From MD308 sp051888795 (GTDB taxonomy: Bacteria > Bacillota > Clostridia > Lachnospirales > Lachnospiraceae), in contig JBJFCD010000199.1 in NCBI GenBank assembly GCA_051888795.1, forward strand, positions 1-64,000: a DNA stretch of 64,000 nt. Direction: 5' to 3'. The translations under genes and the position numbers were made by a program. This document shows, piece by piece, positions 48,201 to 54,996 of this stretch (position 1 is the stretch's first letter; every line of letters starts with the position of its first letter). The notes under the pieces are model-generated. The model saw only the letters and a program-made list of their open reading frames with translations, was not told the origin of the DNA and did no database searches.

Positions 48201-50267
48201 CGAAAGTTTGGGGATGATGCGGAATTTACAAACCTTCTTCCTGCAATGGAAATTGCCATTGCAAGATTTGATGGAAATGGCTTTACAGAATGTAAAAATA
48301 TTACAAACAACACTTCCTATGACTGCATGCCATCGCTTGTTATAAAAAATGGAGCAGGTTATATCAGTTGGATACAGAACACATCAAATAATGCGTTATG
48401 TAATGATAGTACTAATAACGTGTTCGCATATTCGCTCGAAGACGAAAATACAACAGAATTGGCAAGTGGAATTTCTAATATCAAAGACTTTGAGGCGGGA
48501 ATTCTTTCAGAGAGCAATGTTGTGACTTATATAACCGATGGTGATGGAAATTACACGACAACTGATGATACGAGTATGTATGTAATGAATTTTTCCGGCA
48601 AGAAACTGTTTTCTTACGAAGGGAAGAATAATCTGTCACAACCTTATTACTATAATGGAAATTTGATTTGGAGCGAAGCAAACGGACTAAAATGCCTGAA
48701 AAATGTGTCCGCAACGGAAGAAAATTTCCTTGGATTTTCCGGATATGTAAACAGTGAATATCAAATATTGGAAAATGAAAATTATATTTATATTTTGTTA
48801 TTAAATAATGCTGATCAGGAAAATTCAAATGATACGGTAAATGTAGAGTCATTTGTTTACACATACGATAAAACCGCAGAAGTATGGAATAAAGCAACTC
48901 AGCTGACAGATTTGAATACAGGAGTACAGAGCACAAACGGATTCTTTACATCGGATGGAAAAATTGGTCAGATAATTACCGCAAATGAATATGTTTCCGA
49001 TAATACGGCAAATGTCATGAGTATTTATTCCACGGTATCCGAATTATATTCTGATTATGAATTGGCAGATTTGTATTATGACGATGCAATAATTACAGAT
49101 GAAGGCTATGAATTAGATGTAGATGCAACAATTCAAAATATTGGTCAATTGAAAGGCGGAAGCTATAAGGTTGAATTAGTTCAGGGCGAAAACGTACTTG
49201 CAAGCCAGACCTTTGATGATGGCATTATGGCAGGAGAAAGTGTGGAACAGACAATAAGATTCAGTTTCTCTGATGCTATATCACATAATAGTGAATATAA
49301 GGTGGTAGTTTCAGTAGAAGATGATCCAGATCAAAGTAATAATACACAGCTTATTTCATTAGGAAAGATGGATGTGGCAGTTAACTATTCATTACTTGAA
49401 TATGGCGAAAAACAGGATAAATACAGATTAGCTGTATCGGTTACTAACCAGGGTATTATTACTACGGATGCGATTCTGAAATTATATTGTATGAGTACAG
49501 AAAATGAGGCATTTCAGACAATAGATATTCCGTCTCTTCGGGCAGGGCAGACAAGGATGTATATTGTTGATCTGGATATAGACGAGGCCGACTATGTAAA
49601 TAATAAATATAGAGTTTACATGGTTGCAGAGACATCGTTGGATGATTCCAATATATTAAATAATACAGATTATGTGCTTATGATGAAGAATGTCGAGAAA
49701 GAACCGGAAGAGAATATAGAAGTTCCGGAAAAAGATACTCCGGTAAAAGTATCTAAGATCACGCTTTCCGGTATATCAAAGCAAATCGCAGCAGGAAGGA
49801 AAATAAAACTGACGGCGAGTGTTCTTCCGTCTAACGCAACGAATAAAGCCGTAACATGGAAATCCAGTAATACGAAGGTTGCTACAGTTACTCAGTCAGG
49901 TGTTGTTACGATGAAGAAAGGATCCGGCGGCAAATCGGTTACGATCACAGCAACGGCAAAAGATGGAAGTGGTGTAAAAGCAACTTACAAGATTAAATCC
50001 ATGAAAGGAGTTGTAAAAAAGGTTTCCATTTCCGGAAGCAAGTCTGTAAAAGCAGGAAAATCATTGAAATTAAAGGCGAAAGTGACAGCTACAAAGAGTG
50101 CGAATAAGAAACTGAAGTGGACAAGTAGCAATACAAAGTATGCTAAGGTAAGCAATTCCGGAAAAGTGACAACATATAAGGCGGGAAAAGGAAAGAAAGT
50201 TAAGATTACTGCAATGGCGACGGATGGAAGCGGAAAGAAAAAGACTGTGACGATTAAGATTACATAA
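42210..50267 (+). CDS. Giant BspA-type LRR / vWA / Big_2 surface protein (2685 aa)
   Basis: Signal peptide MKKKRYIAIVLTMVMLVLS. An acidic coiled region is followed by LRR_5 (BspA/TpLRR) repeats over about residues 290-1150, including three 151-residue super-repeats. A von Willebrand A domain follows with MIDAS DHSWS (D1186, S1188, S1190) and LMTDG. Then come a CARDB-like region (about 2290-2480: TIQNIGQLKGGSYKVELVQG) and two Big_2 domains whose last 411 nt equal those of the 36563 gene. No sortase motif. BspA-type LRR and vWA proteins commonly bind host matrix or other cells. The ATG at 42210 is preferred over an adjacent GTG; GGAGGAG lies upstream. Confidence 0.9.
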   Translation: MKKKRYIAIVLTMVMLVLSTSESMITFAETNETTGEIESVDESDSVTAKEYEKMLEQKKEEEEKKEEQKVADVLQESSADGIKTIAEISDYFIYRGEGFVEDSEITEKSKKFGNIEKYYDSVEKVIEYLSKKFISQKTSIEFGYQSKEIDYKKELESIIGASCEEIQEDRYPQEISCYLQGEYDKQSGAYKYHVILETQYQLESVAEENALDQKSQDDSVTEESNQMKSLMTLSEEEPINESSEKDTSDETDTTEEPEEVTWKFDSESSTLTISGSGTMENYENASSVPWYDDRENVKNVVIADTVTGIGDYSFSGCSNLVSADIPDSVISLGKNAFYGCTSLASVQLPDSIESIGFQAFASCTSLGEINIPLNWKECPSTDGSTSDIEHRGRIFIGCESLVEITVPEGMTVIPSYGFNGSDYLETINLPNTLTEIKNHAFFGCKKIKIMEIPESVAGVIGKSAFCQCTSIEQMELSEGITELQSFAFDGCVALKKVVLPDSIEKIGYKAFIGCKSLTDINIPLSWNECPSWDGSTIDTDHCGLIFQGCEALVEITIPEGMTAIPSFGFNGSDYLETVNLPDTLTEIKNHTFFNCKKLKNIEIPESVEGVIGKSAFCYCSSLEGIVLPSGIAELQLYAFNECTALEKVILPDSIKKIGYRTFYGCKVLSDINIPLNWNECPSWEESTIDTDHCGQIFKGCTALTEITIPEGMTAIPSFGFNGSDYLETVNLPDTLTEIKNHTFFGCKKLKNVEIPKNVTGVIGKSAFNQCASIEQIELPEGITGLQGYAFYYCTSLNNIILSEELKSVGDYAFYYCTGLKTIDLKNIEQLGEYTFSKSGLTSITIENITNLGFRSFENCKSLDEIFFNATSYQLTYNTGGYSTFTGCGSGVGKMKVTIGPEATYISALFTGCSNLTDIVMPDNVTKIGVYAFYNCKNLKDVTMPKQLTAIGTKAFYNCSALDKIEINSDITVSSDAFTGAQMNELALGENVMSLESAFYQKIPIGNFEVNEGNTSYTSDKGVLYDKGKQILLCFPNKSDITKCSIPESVTQITDYAFYNNSVLEEVEFLEDAETDVVTMEVSEGLNIGKYAFSGCNSIAQVTMPASLNSMGDYALADCSSLEAVHFKGNAPQMSSNVFQNDYTALGYRDGTDGWTEETFKSDMAKKGIVIINEDEKYDRVCVLLLDHSWSMDGDPLKNMKEAATAFCNNILNKMKYKTALCIVPFCGTSKAFGFSSDKNDIKSYINNIECDNSTNIYDAALSANRFLKMVNADEKNIMLMTDGIPITGSVSNDGPYTSSDIATYYKYANAVYNLVKSFSAGYRIFTVGFFSELSESEQKFAKKFLEDLSTHGYYDATEIEDITTKFEEIAAGINGDTYLNMKEDECAFYFYDAETGESLSNVSFMYGLERYESDKEGFAKISVSLFERTAKTLSFTKTGYNTEKESIVLKQGEVYPIGLTKEAEVPTVYRCDLQYEGDTSYIDIVKNEVSLYYDDKDVFSLTVTAGYKGGEIKSYAIKQAGKILKSNNTGCFEKLTASDFKSGDNNIVIEVEGEKGDKYSYSTKLSVYGESEEVQEKIDLGKGLSCTVPINFPIVGGVKIDLDYLVDLPIQFSVEGKKVKIVVNVGTVSTNEKNNSKGIFDKDSWNMLKTLAENKKDISRFSSWLNTNSYGWNARYMKQMQAKVGPGSLKMDVYGYLEGELSDSGQLKDIENIKGAIVIKCTAKAETENQILLSPPIIIKVGIKGGVEGDWGVSMSKISTLGDLKLTGKVTLSVSVSAGVGIGYAKIMSLTGNGEGTLSYSRQFDQGYNKAELKGKLYLTANILGFTTDVSPQFLQGGPWTIYEEYDNEVKQSKNVETKGNNVNPLNIIMDENEYEVAERTYLETQSEWNKGVAVNKEMASLSVDDKESGMTILQSSVYDDPQMRLVQTDDVTMMVFLSDDADRDAVDRTKLVYSIYDEESDTWSTPEAVWDDGTGDYMPEIETDGSNIWIAWMNANRKFGDDAEFTNLLPAMEIAIARFDGNGFTECKNITNNTSYDCMPSLVIKNGAGYISWIQNTSNNALCNDSTNNVFAYSLEDENTTELASGISNIKDFEAGILSESNVVTYITDGDGNYTTTDDTSMYVMNFSGKKLFSYEGKNNLSQPYYYNGNLIWSEANGLKCLKNVSATEENFLGFSGYVNSEYQILENENYIYILLLNNADQENSNDTVNVESFVYTYDKTAEVWNKATQLTDLNTGVQSTNGFFTSDGKIGQIITANEYVSDNTANVMSIYSTVSELYSDYELADLYYDDAIITDEGYELDVDATIQNIGQLKGGSYKVELVQGENVLASQTFDDGIMAGESVEQTIRFSFSDAISHNSEYKVVVSVEDDPDQSNNTQLISLGKMDVAVNYSLLEYGEKQDKYRLAVSVTNQGIITTDAILKLYCMSTENEAFQTIDIPSLRAGQTRMYIVDLDIDEADYVNNKYRVYMVAETSLDDSNILNNTDYVLMMKNVEKEPEENIEVPEKDTPVKVSKITLSGISKQIAAGRKIKLTASVLPSNATNKAVTWKSSNTKVATVTQSGVVTMKKGSGGKSVTITATAKDGSGVKATYKIKSMKGVVKKVSISGSKSVKAGKSLKLKAKVTATKSANKKLKWTSSNTKYAKVSNSGKVTTYKAGKGKKVKITAMATDGSGKKKTVTIKIT
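43313..44671 (+). repeat. Three 453-bp LRR super-repeats
   Basis: Units begin at 43313, 43766 and 44219, each 453 bp (151 codons), marked by INIPLxWxECPS, IPEGMTAIPSFGFNGSDYLE and ESVxGVIGKSAF. Long stretches are near identical in DNA, showing recent internal duplication. Confidence 0.85.
49852..50262 (+). repeat. 411-nt duplicated Big_2 3' end, copy 2
   Basis: Identical to 40185-40595. The identity ends within the last codon (ACA here, AAA in the other gene). Confidence 0.9.
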
Positions 50268-50288
50268 TTTCAAAAAGAAAAGAGTTGT

Positions 50289-50322
50289 ATAGGGTGTGTG
50301 TCGAATGATGCATACCCTTTTC
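50289..50322 (+). terminator. Terminator (repeated hairpin type B)
   Basis: Stem AGGGTGTG / CATACCCT with one G-U pair, then TTTTCT; a close relative of the hairpin at 40619. Confidence 0.72.
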
Positions 50323-50329
50323 TGGTCTC

Positions 50330-50400
50330 CTGTGCAAATTGTGACAAAAATGAGGTTAATTACGCAGTTAAAAAATCAAAAAGGAATTATATGATATAAT
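50330..50400 (+). promoter_or_regulatory. Repeated upstream box and extended -10, copy 4
   Basis: The box starts at 50332 (GTGCAAATTGTGACAAAAAT). Extended -10 TGATATAAT has TATAAT at 50395, 63 nt from the box start; no -35. It drives the 50429 and probably 51246 genes. Confidence 0.7.
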
Positions 50401-50428
50401 TAAAATCAGATTAAGGGAAAGGAGTATT

Positions 50429-51202
50429 ATGCTTATGCTAAAGAAACATTGGAAAAGAATCTTTTTTGCGATGGCAGTATTTTGTATGGCAGCGATTGTA
50501 CAGACAACAACACCGCAGATTCATGGACTTAATACGGTGCAAGCTGCAACAAAAGTAAAACTAAATAAAAGTAAAGCATCATTGGTTAAAGGACAGACCA
50601 CACAATTAAAGGTGCAGGGAACAAAGAAAAAAGTTAAATGGACGTCATCGAAGAAGAGCGTAGCTACGGTTTCTTCTAAGGGAAAAGTAACTGCAAAAAG
50701 AAAAGGAAAAGTTACAATAACAGCAAAAATTGGAAAAAGGAAATATACATGTAAAATAACTGTATATGCAACTAAGGCAGATAAGGTTATTGCTAACTCC
50801 AGAGCATATTATTACGGTACAAATAAAAAAATAAAGGATGGTACATATAAGAACTGTGGAATAGACGGTGTTTATAAAGAATACTTAGGCAGTAACCAGA
50901 AAATCAGACTTACAATTATGTATCCGGGAAATGGTGATATGGATATCAATCATTACACTGTGGAGTACTATTACGATAAGAATGAGAAACTTGTTTTTGC
51001 GTATGCGTATAAAAAAGTGAATGGTAAGCTTAAAGATTACCGGGCATATTATGGTACAGATGGAAAATGTTATCGCTATATAGAAAGCGATGGAACGGTA
51101 AAAACATATAAGAATGGAAAAAATTTGGATGAATGTAATGAAATGGTTCAATTACTGTATAATAAGGGTTCTTGGAACATTATTGTGGCTAATGGAGGCT
51201 AA
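50429..51202 (+). CDS. Secreted Big_2-domain protein (257 aa)
   Basis: Signal peptide with hydrophobic core FFAMAVFCMAAIVQTT and probable cleavage at VQAAT. One Big_2 domain (about 42-115; VKWTSSKKSVATVSSKGKVT) is followed by a domain of about 130 residues (YTVEYYYDKNEKLVFAYAYK) shared with the 41313 lipoprotein. The protein is very Lys-rich. AAGGAG precedes the ATG; a second ATG two codons later is equally possible. Function unknown. Confidence 0.82.
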   Translation: MLMLKKHWKRIFFAMAVFCMAAIVQTTTPQIHGLNTVQAATKVKLNKSKASLVKGQTTQLKVQGTKKKVKWTSSKKSVATVSSKGKVTAKRKGKVTITAKIGKRKYTCKITVYATKADKVIANSRAYYYGTNKKIKDGTYKNCGIDGVYKEYLGSNQKIRLTIMYPGNGDMDINHYTVEYYYDKNEKLVFAYAYKKVNGKLKDYRAYYGTDGKCYRYIESDGTVKTYKNGKNLDECNEMVQLLYNKGSWNIIVANGG

Positions 51203-51245
51203 CAGGTAATTGACAAAAAGAAAAGTGAGAAAGGAGAATAGAGTT

Positions 51246-52544
51246 ATGAGAAGAATGAAAACGAAAATATTAGAGCTTATGACAGTTTTGTTTCTCGTAC
51301 TGTTAATCTGTCCGGCAATGACGGCAAAAGCAGACGATAATGAATATTGGATTTCAAAGAGAAATTTTAAAGAAACAGTATATATGCCTATAGGAAATCA
51401 GAAAAAAGACGGCATATGTATGCACTTGAATTTGCCTGCCAACTCAAAAAATTATAAGGTGTCAGTAAATAATAAAAAGCTTTTAAAAGCAAAAATGCAG
51501 TATGGAGTATTGGTTTTATATCCTAAAAAGACAGGAACTGTAAAAGTGACAGTCACTGCAGTTTCTAATGGGAAAAAAGTTAAAAGTAAAGGTACAATTA
51601 AACTGGTAAAATATGAAAATCCATTCAAGACCTTGAAAATTGGAGGAAAGAGTTATCGTAAAAAAATAACTATGAGATGTATCCACGATGGATTTAATAT
51701 TGCAAATAAAACTTCCATGAAGATCAATTACAAATTAAAATCTGGATGGAAATTTGTCTCGAAAGACGTAGCTATAGAAGACGAAGAAGGAAATGTTAAG
51801 AGCTGGAATATTAAAAATGGGAAAACGTATACATGGCCTAAAGGAAACGATATGCAGGTGTATATGATTTTGAAAAATAAAAAGCATGGTGGTTTAGTTT
51901 ATGTCAATTTAGAATTTTACCATACGGAAGATTTTGAGACGGCTACAGTAAAAACACAGTATCGTTATTGTGATAAAATTACAACAACCAGCACTTCATC
52001 CAGTTTAAGTGGATGGACATTATATGATACAACTACTGAGTGGGGAAGCTGGGGCAATTGGAGTGCATGGAGTGCAACTGCTCAGACGGCAAGTGATTCA
52101 AAGCAAGTGGAGACAAGAAAAGAGTATCGTTATTATTGCTTCTACTGTCCGGTATGTGGTGGTCGGGAACCGCTTCAGGGAGCCAGTGATTGTAAGAAAT
52201 ACACATTGTCAGCAAGTAACTGGCAGGAAAAATGGTTCCCTATAGCATATTCAAGTTCAAATTCCTCTACATATTCTTATGCGACATATAAGAGATACAC
52301 GACATCTCTGGGAGACGGATTAAGATGGAATTTTAGTAGTGGAAATTTAAATTCTACAGCAGTTGGTACAATAGATTCGGATTCTTCTGCAGTCGTTATC
52401 AGAAATGCGTACCGTTATCGCACCAGAACGAAAAATACGATTTATCATTTCTATAAATGGGGCAATTGGAGTGCGTGGAGTGATACAAAATATACACCAA
52501 CTGCGAACCGGAAAGTAGAGACAAGGACAGTAACAGTGAAGTAA
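51246..52544 (+). CDS. Secreted WSxWS-repeat protein (432 aa)
   Basis: Signal peptide (MRRMKTKILELMTVLFLVLL, cleavage near AKADD). An N-terminal beta-rich region is Big_2-like (NYKVSVNNKKLLKAKMQYG, KKTGTVKVTVTAVSNGKKVK). The C-terminal half has two WGNWSAWS motifs, each followed by a VETR strand (VETRKEYRYYCFYCPVCGG and VETRTVTVK), resembling thrombospondin-like repeats that recur in Lachnospiraceae surface proteins. A CxxC pair lies in CFYCPVCGG. The start at 51246 follows AAGGAG by 9 nt; an upstream TTG start lacks support. Probably cotranscribed with the 50429 gene (43-nt gap). Confidence 0.8.
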   Translation: MRRMKTKILELMTVLFLVLLICPAMTAKADDNEYWISKRNFKETVYMPIGNQKKDGICMHLNLPANSKNYKVSVNNKKLLKAKMQYGVLVLYPKKTGTVKVTVTAVSNGKKVKSKGTIKLVKYENPFKTLKIGGKSYRKKITMRCIHDGFNIANKTSMKINYKLKSGWKFVSKDVAIEDEEGNVKSWNIKNGKTYTWPKGNDMQVYMILKNKKHGGLVYVNLEFYHTEDFETATVKTQYRYCDKITTTSTSSSLSGWTLYDTTTEWGSWGNWSAWSATAQTASDSKQVETRKEYRYYCFYCPVCGGREPLQGASDCKKYTLSASNWQEKWFPIAYSSSNSSTYSYATYKRYTTSLGDGLRWNFSSGNLNSTAVGTIDSDSSAVVIRNAYRYRTRTKNTIYHFYKWGNWSAWSDTKYTPTANRKVETRTVTVK

Positions 52545-52616
52545 ACGAAACATGAGCTCAAAAAACTGTCTTGACTTTCAAAATTATTTGTGTTACTGTA
52601 ATTATAGTTTAATATG

Positions 52617-52925
52617 GTAAACCGATGAAGCGGAGATAACGTCAGTGATGCCTTTACAGAGAGCCTGAGGTGCTGAGATTCAGGTGAGAAACAAGTTGGC
52701 AAATGGGTCGCTGAGGGTGCAGTCAAATGTGAACAATATATAGAGAGTATATGATAATGGAAGTTTCACAGAGTATTCTGCAACGTGTGGGCATACGTCA
52801 GTTGCCAGGGATATGCAGGTATCCTGTTAAGTGCATGGGGTCGTACCCGTGAATTCAAGGTGGCACCGCGGATAGAGATTTTTATTCGTCCTTGACAGAA
52901 AAGTATTTCTGTCAAGGACGTTTTT
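52617..52925 (+). promoter_or_regulatory. T-box riboswitch, tryptophan-specific
   Basis: The T-box sequence AAGGTGGCACCGCGG is at 52857-52871. Stem I shows the conserved AGAGAGCCTG and GCTGAGATTCAGG apical elements (about 52660-52685) and the specifier loop context AAATGGGTCGCTGAG, giving specifier codon TGG (52704-52706), i.e. tRNA-Trp. A terminator (CGTCCTTGACAGAAA / TTTCTGTCAAGGACG, then five T, to 52925) follows. Uncharged tRNA-Trp would favour the antiterminator and expression of trpEGDCFBA. This leader fills the gap between 52545 and trpE; no clean promoter was identified. Confidence 0.92.
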
Positions 52926-52959
52926 GTATGCTTTTTTATCATTACAGGAGGTGGAGACA

Positions 52960-54426
52960 ATGAAAATTTTACCGGATTTCAGTGAAGTTAAGAAGATTGC
53001 AGATACAGGTCAGTACAAGGTGCTGCCGGTCAGCTGTGAGATCTTATCGGACTTCACGACACCTATTGAGACTATGAGGATACTGAAAAATGTATCAACA
53101 CACTGTTATATGCTGGAATCAGCCTGGGCGAATGATAAATGGGGACGCTATACGTTTCTCGGATTTGATCCGAAACTTGAAGTCACATGTATAGATGGAG
53201 AGATGAAGGCCGGAAATATCAAATTTAAAACCGATGATCCGTCCGGATATCTTCGACAGATTCTCGCGGATTATAAAAGTCCCCGTTTTGATTACCTTCC
53301 ATCTTTCACAGGTGGTCTGGTTGGATATTTTTCTTATGACTATCTCGGTTACAGCGAGCCGAAGGTCAAATGTGATGTGGAAGATACAGAAGCATTCAGG
53401 GATGTTGACTTGATGCTTTTTGATAAAGTAATTGCATTTGACAATTTCAGGCAAAAGATTATTCTTATTGTAAACATGCCGCTTGATGAGCCGGAGACAG
53501 GATACAACAAAGCGGTTATGGAATTAAAACAGCTAGTGGAACTTCTGCAAACTGGAGAAAAGAAAAAAGAGCCGGGCGGACATCTCCTGGGGGAAGTTAC
53601 ACCTTTGTTTGATAAAGATACTTATTGCGGCATGGTCGAAAAAGCAAAGAATTACATTCGCGAGGGAGACATTTTTCAGATTGTACTTTCAAACCGCTTG
53701 AGCGCTTCCTTTGACGGAAGTCTTTTAAATACCTACCGCGTTCTGAGAACCATCAATCCATCACCATATATGTTTTATTTTTCTGGAATGGATGTTGAGG
53801 TTGCCGGAGCATCACCGGAGACGCTTGTAAAGCTAGAAAACGGAGTCCTTCATACGTTCCCACTTGCGGGAACCAGACCGAGAGGTAAAACGGATGAGGA
53901 AGATAAAGTGTTGGAAGCAGAGCTTCTTGCCGATGAAAAGGAGCTTGCCGAACATAACATGCTTGTAGATCTGGGAAGAAACGATCTCGGAAAGATCAGT
54001 AAGTTTGGGACAGTTCAGGTTGAAAAATTACATTCCATTGAACGGTATTCTCACGTCATGCATATAGGTTCCACTGTTCGGGGTGAAATCAGTAAAGAGC
54101 ATGATGCATTAGATGCAATAGAAGCAGTTCTCCCGGCGGGAACGCTTTCCGGGGCTCCGAAAATCAGAGCATGTCAGCTTATAGGAGAACTTGAGAATAA
54201 TAAACGTGGTATTTACGGCGGTGCCATCGGATATATCGATTTTACAGGAAATATGGATAGTTGTATTGCTATTCGGATTGCCTATAAGAAAAACGGCAAA
54301 GTGTTTGTCAGAAGCGGAGCTGGCATTGTGGCAGATTCCGTCCCGGAAAAAGAATATGAGGAGTGTATCAACAAGGCAAAAGCAGTTGTCAATGCCTTAA
54401 AGCTTGCAGAGGAGGCGGATGTATGA
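52960..54426 (+). CDS. trpE: Anthranilate synthase component I
   Basis: 488 residues; converts chorismate plus ammonia to anthranilate, first step of Trp synthesis. The N-terminal regulatory part has the LLES-like element YMLESAWANDKWGRYTFLG. The catalytic core has GDIFQIVLSNRL, NPSPYMFYF, GASPETLV, PLAGTRPRG and GTLSGAPKIRA. The start at 52960 follows AGGAGGTGG; the upstream in-frame extension runs into the T-box terminator. The stop overlaps the trpG start (ATGA). Confidence 0.96.
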   Translation: MKILPDFSEVKKIADTGQYKVLPVSCEILSDFTTPIETMRILKNVSTHCYMLESAWANDKWGRYTFLGFDPKLEVTCIDGEMKAGNIKFKTDDPSGYLRQILADYKSPRFDYLPSFTGGLVGYFSYDYLGYSEPKVKCDVEDTEAFRDVDLMLFDKVIAFDNFRQKIILIVNMPLDEPETGYNKAVMELKQLVELLQTGEKKKEPGGHLLGEVTPLFDKDTYCGMVEKAKNYIREGDIFQIVLSNRLSASFDGSLLNTYRVLRTINPSPYMFYFSGMDVEVAGASPETLVKLENGVLHTFPLAGTRPRGKTDEEDKVLEAELLADEKELAEHNMLVDLGRNDLGKISKFGTVQVEKLHSIERYSHVMHIGSTVRGEISKEHDALDAIEAVLPAGTLSGAPKIRACQLIGELENNKRGIYGGAIGYIDFTGNMDSCIAIRIAYKKNGKVFVRSGAGIVADSVPEKEYEECINKAKAVVNALKLAEEADV

Positions 54427-54992
54427 TCTTACTTATTGATAATTATGACAGTTTTTCTTATAACCTGTATCAGCTTATAGGAGAGATTGACCCGAATATA
54501 AAGGTTATCCGCAATGATGAAATGACAGTGGAAGAAACCAGAACATTAAAGCCTGACCGTATTATTCTTTCACCCGGACCTGGGCGGCCTGAGGATGCAG
54601 GTGTAATTATAGAAGTTGCAAAGAAACTTGGCAAAGAGATTCCGATTCTCGGTGTTTGCCTTGGTCATCAGGCTATTTGCGCAGCTTTTGGAGCTACGGT
54701 TACTTATGCGAAAGAATTGATGCATGGAAAACAGTCGGAAGTTATTTTTAATGAGAACTGTCTGTTATTTCGAGGATGTCCGGAGAAAGCACTTGTTGCC
54801 CGTTATCATTCTCTTGCAGCAGATGCAGAGACAATTCCGGAATGTCTGAAAACGACTGCTGTTACGACAGACGGCGAAGTGATGGCAGTGCAGCATAAAG
54901 AATACCCTGTTTACGGCGTACAATTCCATCCTGAATCTATCATGACACCGGATGGTAAAACAATGTTAAGAAATTTTATAAAGGAGATGTAA
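54423..54992 (+). CDS. trpG: Anthranilate synthase component II (glutaminase)
   Basis: 189 residues, class-I amidotransferase feeding ammonia to TrpE. Starts MILLIDNYDSFSYNL; nucleophile Cys in GVCLGHQAI (near residue 79), and the His-Glu pair in VQFHPESIMT. It is a stand-alone TrpG, not fused to TrpD. The 4-nt overlap with trpE indicates coupling. The frame extends 20 codons upstream inside trpE without a ribosome site. Confidence 0.96.
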   Translation: MILLIDNYDSFSYNLYQLIGEIDPNIKVIRNDEMTVEETRTLKPDRIILSPGPGRPEDAGVIIEVAKKLGKEIPILGVCLGHQAICAAFGATVTYAKELMHGKQSEVIFNENCLLFRGCPEKALVARYHSLAADAETIPECLKTTAVTTDGEVMAVQHKEYPVYGVQFHPESIMTPDGKTMLRNFIKEM

Positions 54993-54996
54993 AGCT

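Noticed and set aside
48481..48936. 151-residue minus-strand frame inside the LRR/vWA giant
   Set aside because: Antisense to a continuous coding region with clear domains; no ribosome site or recognisable family.
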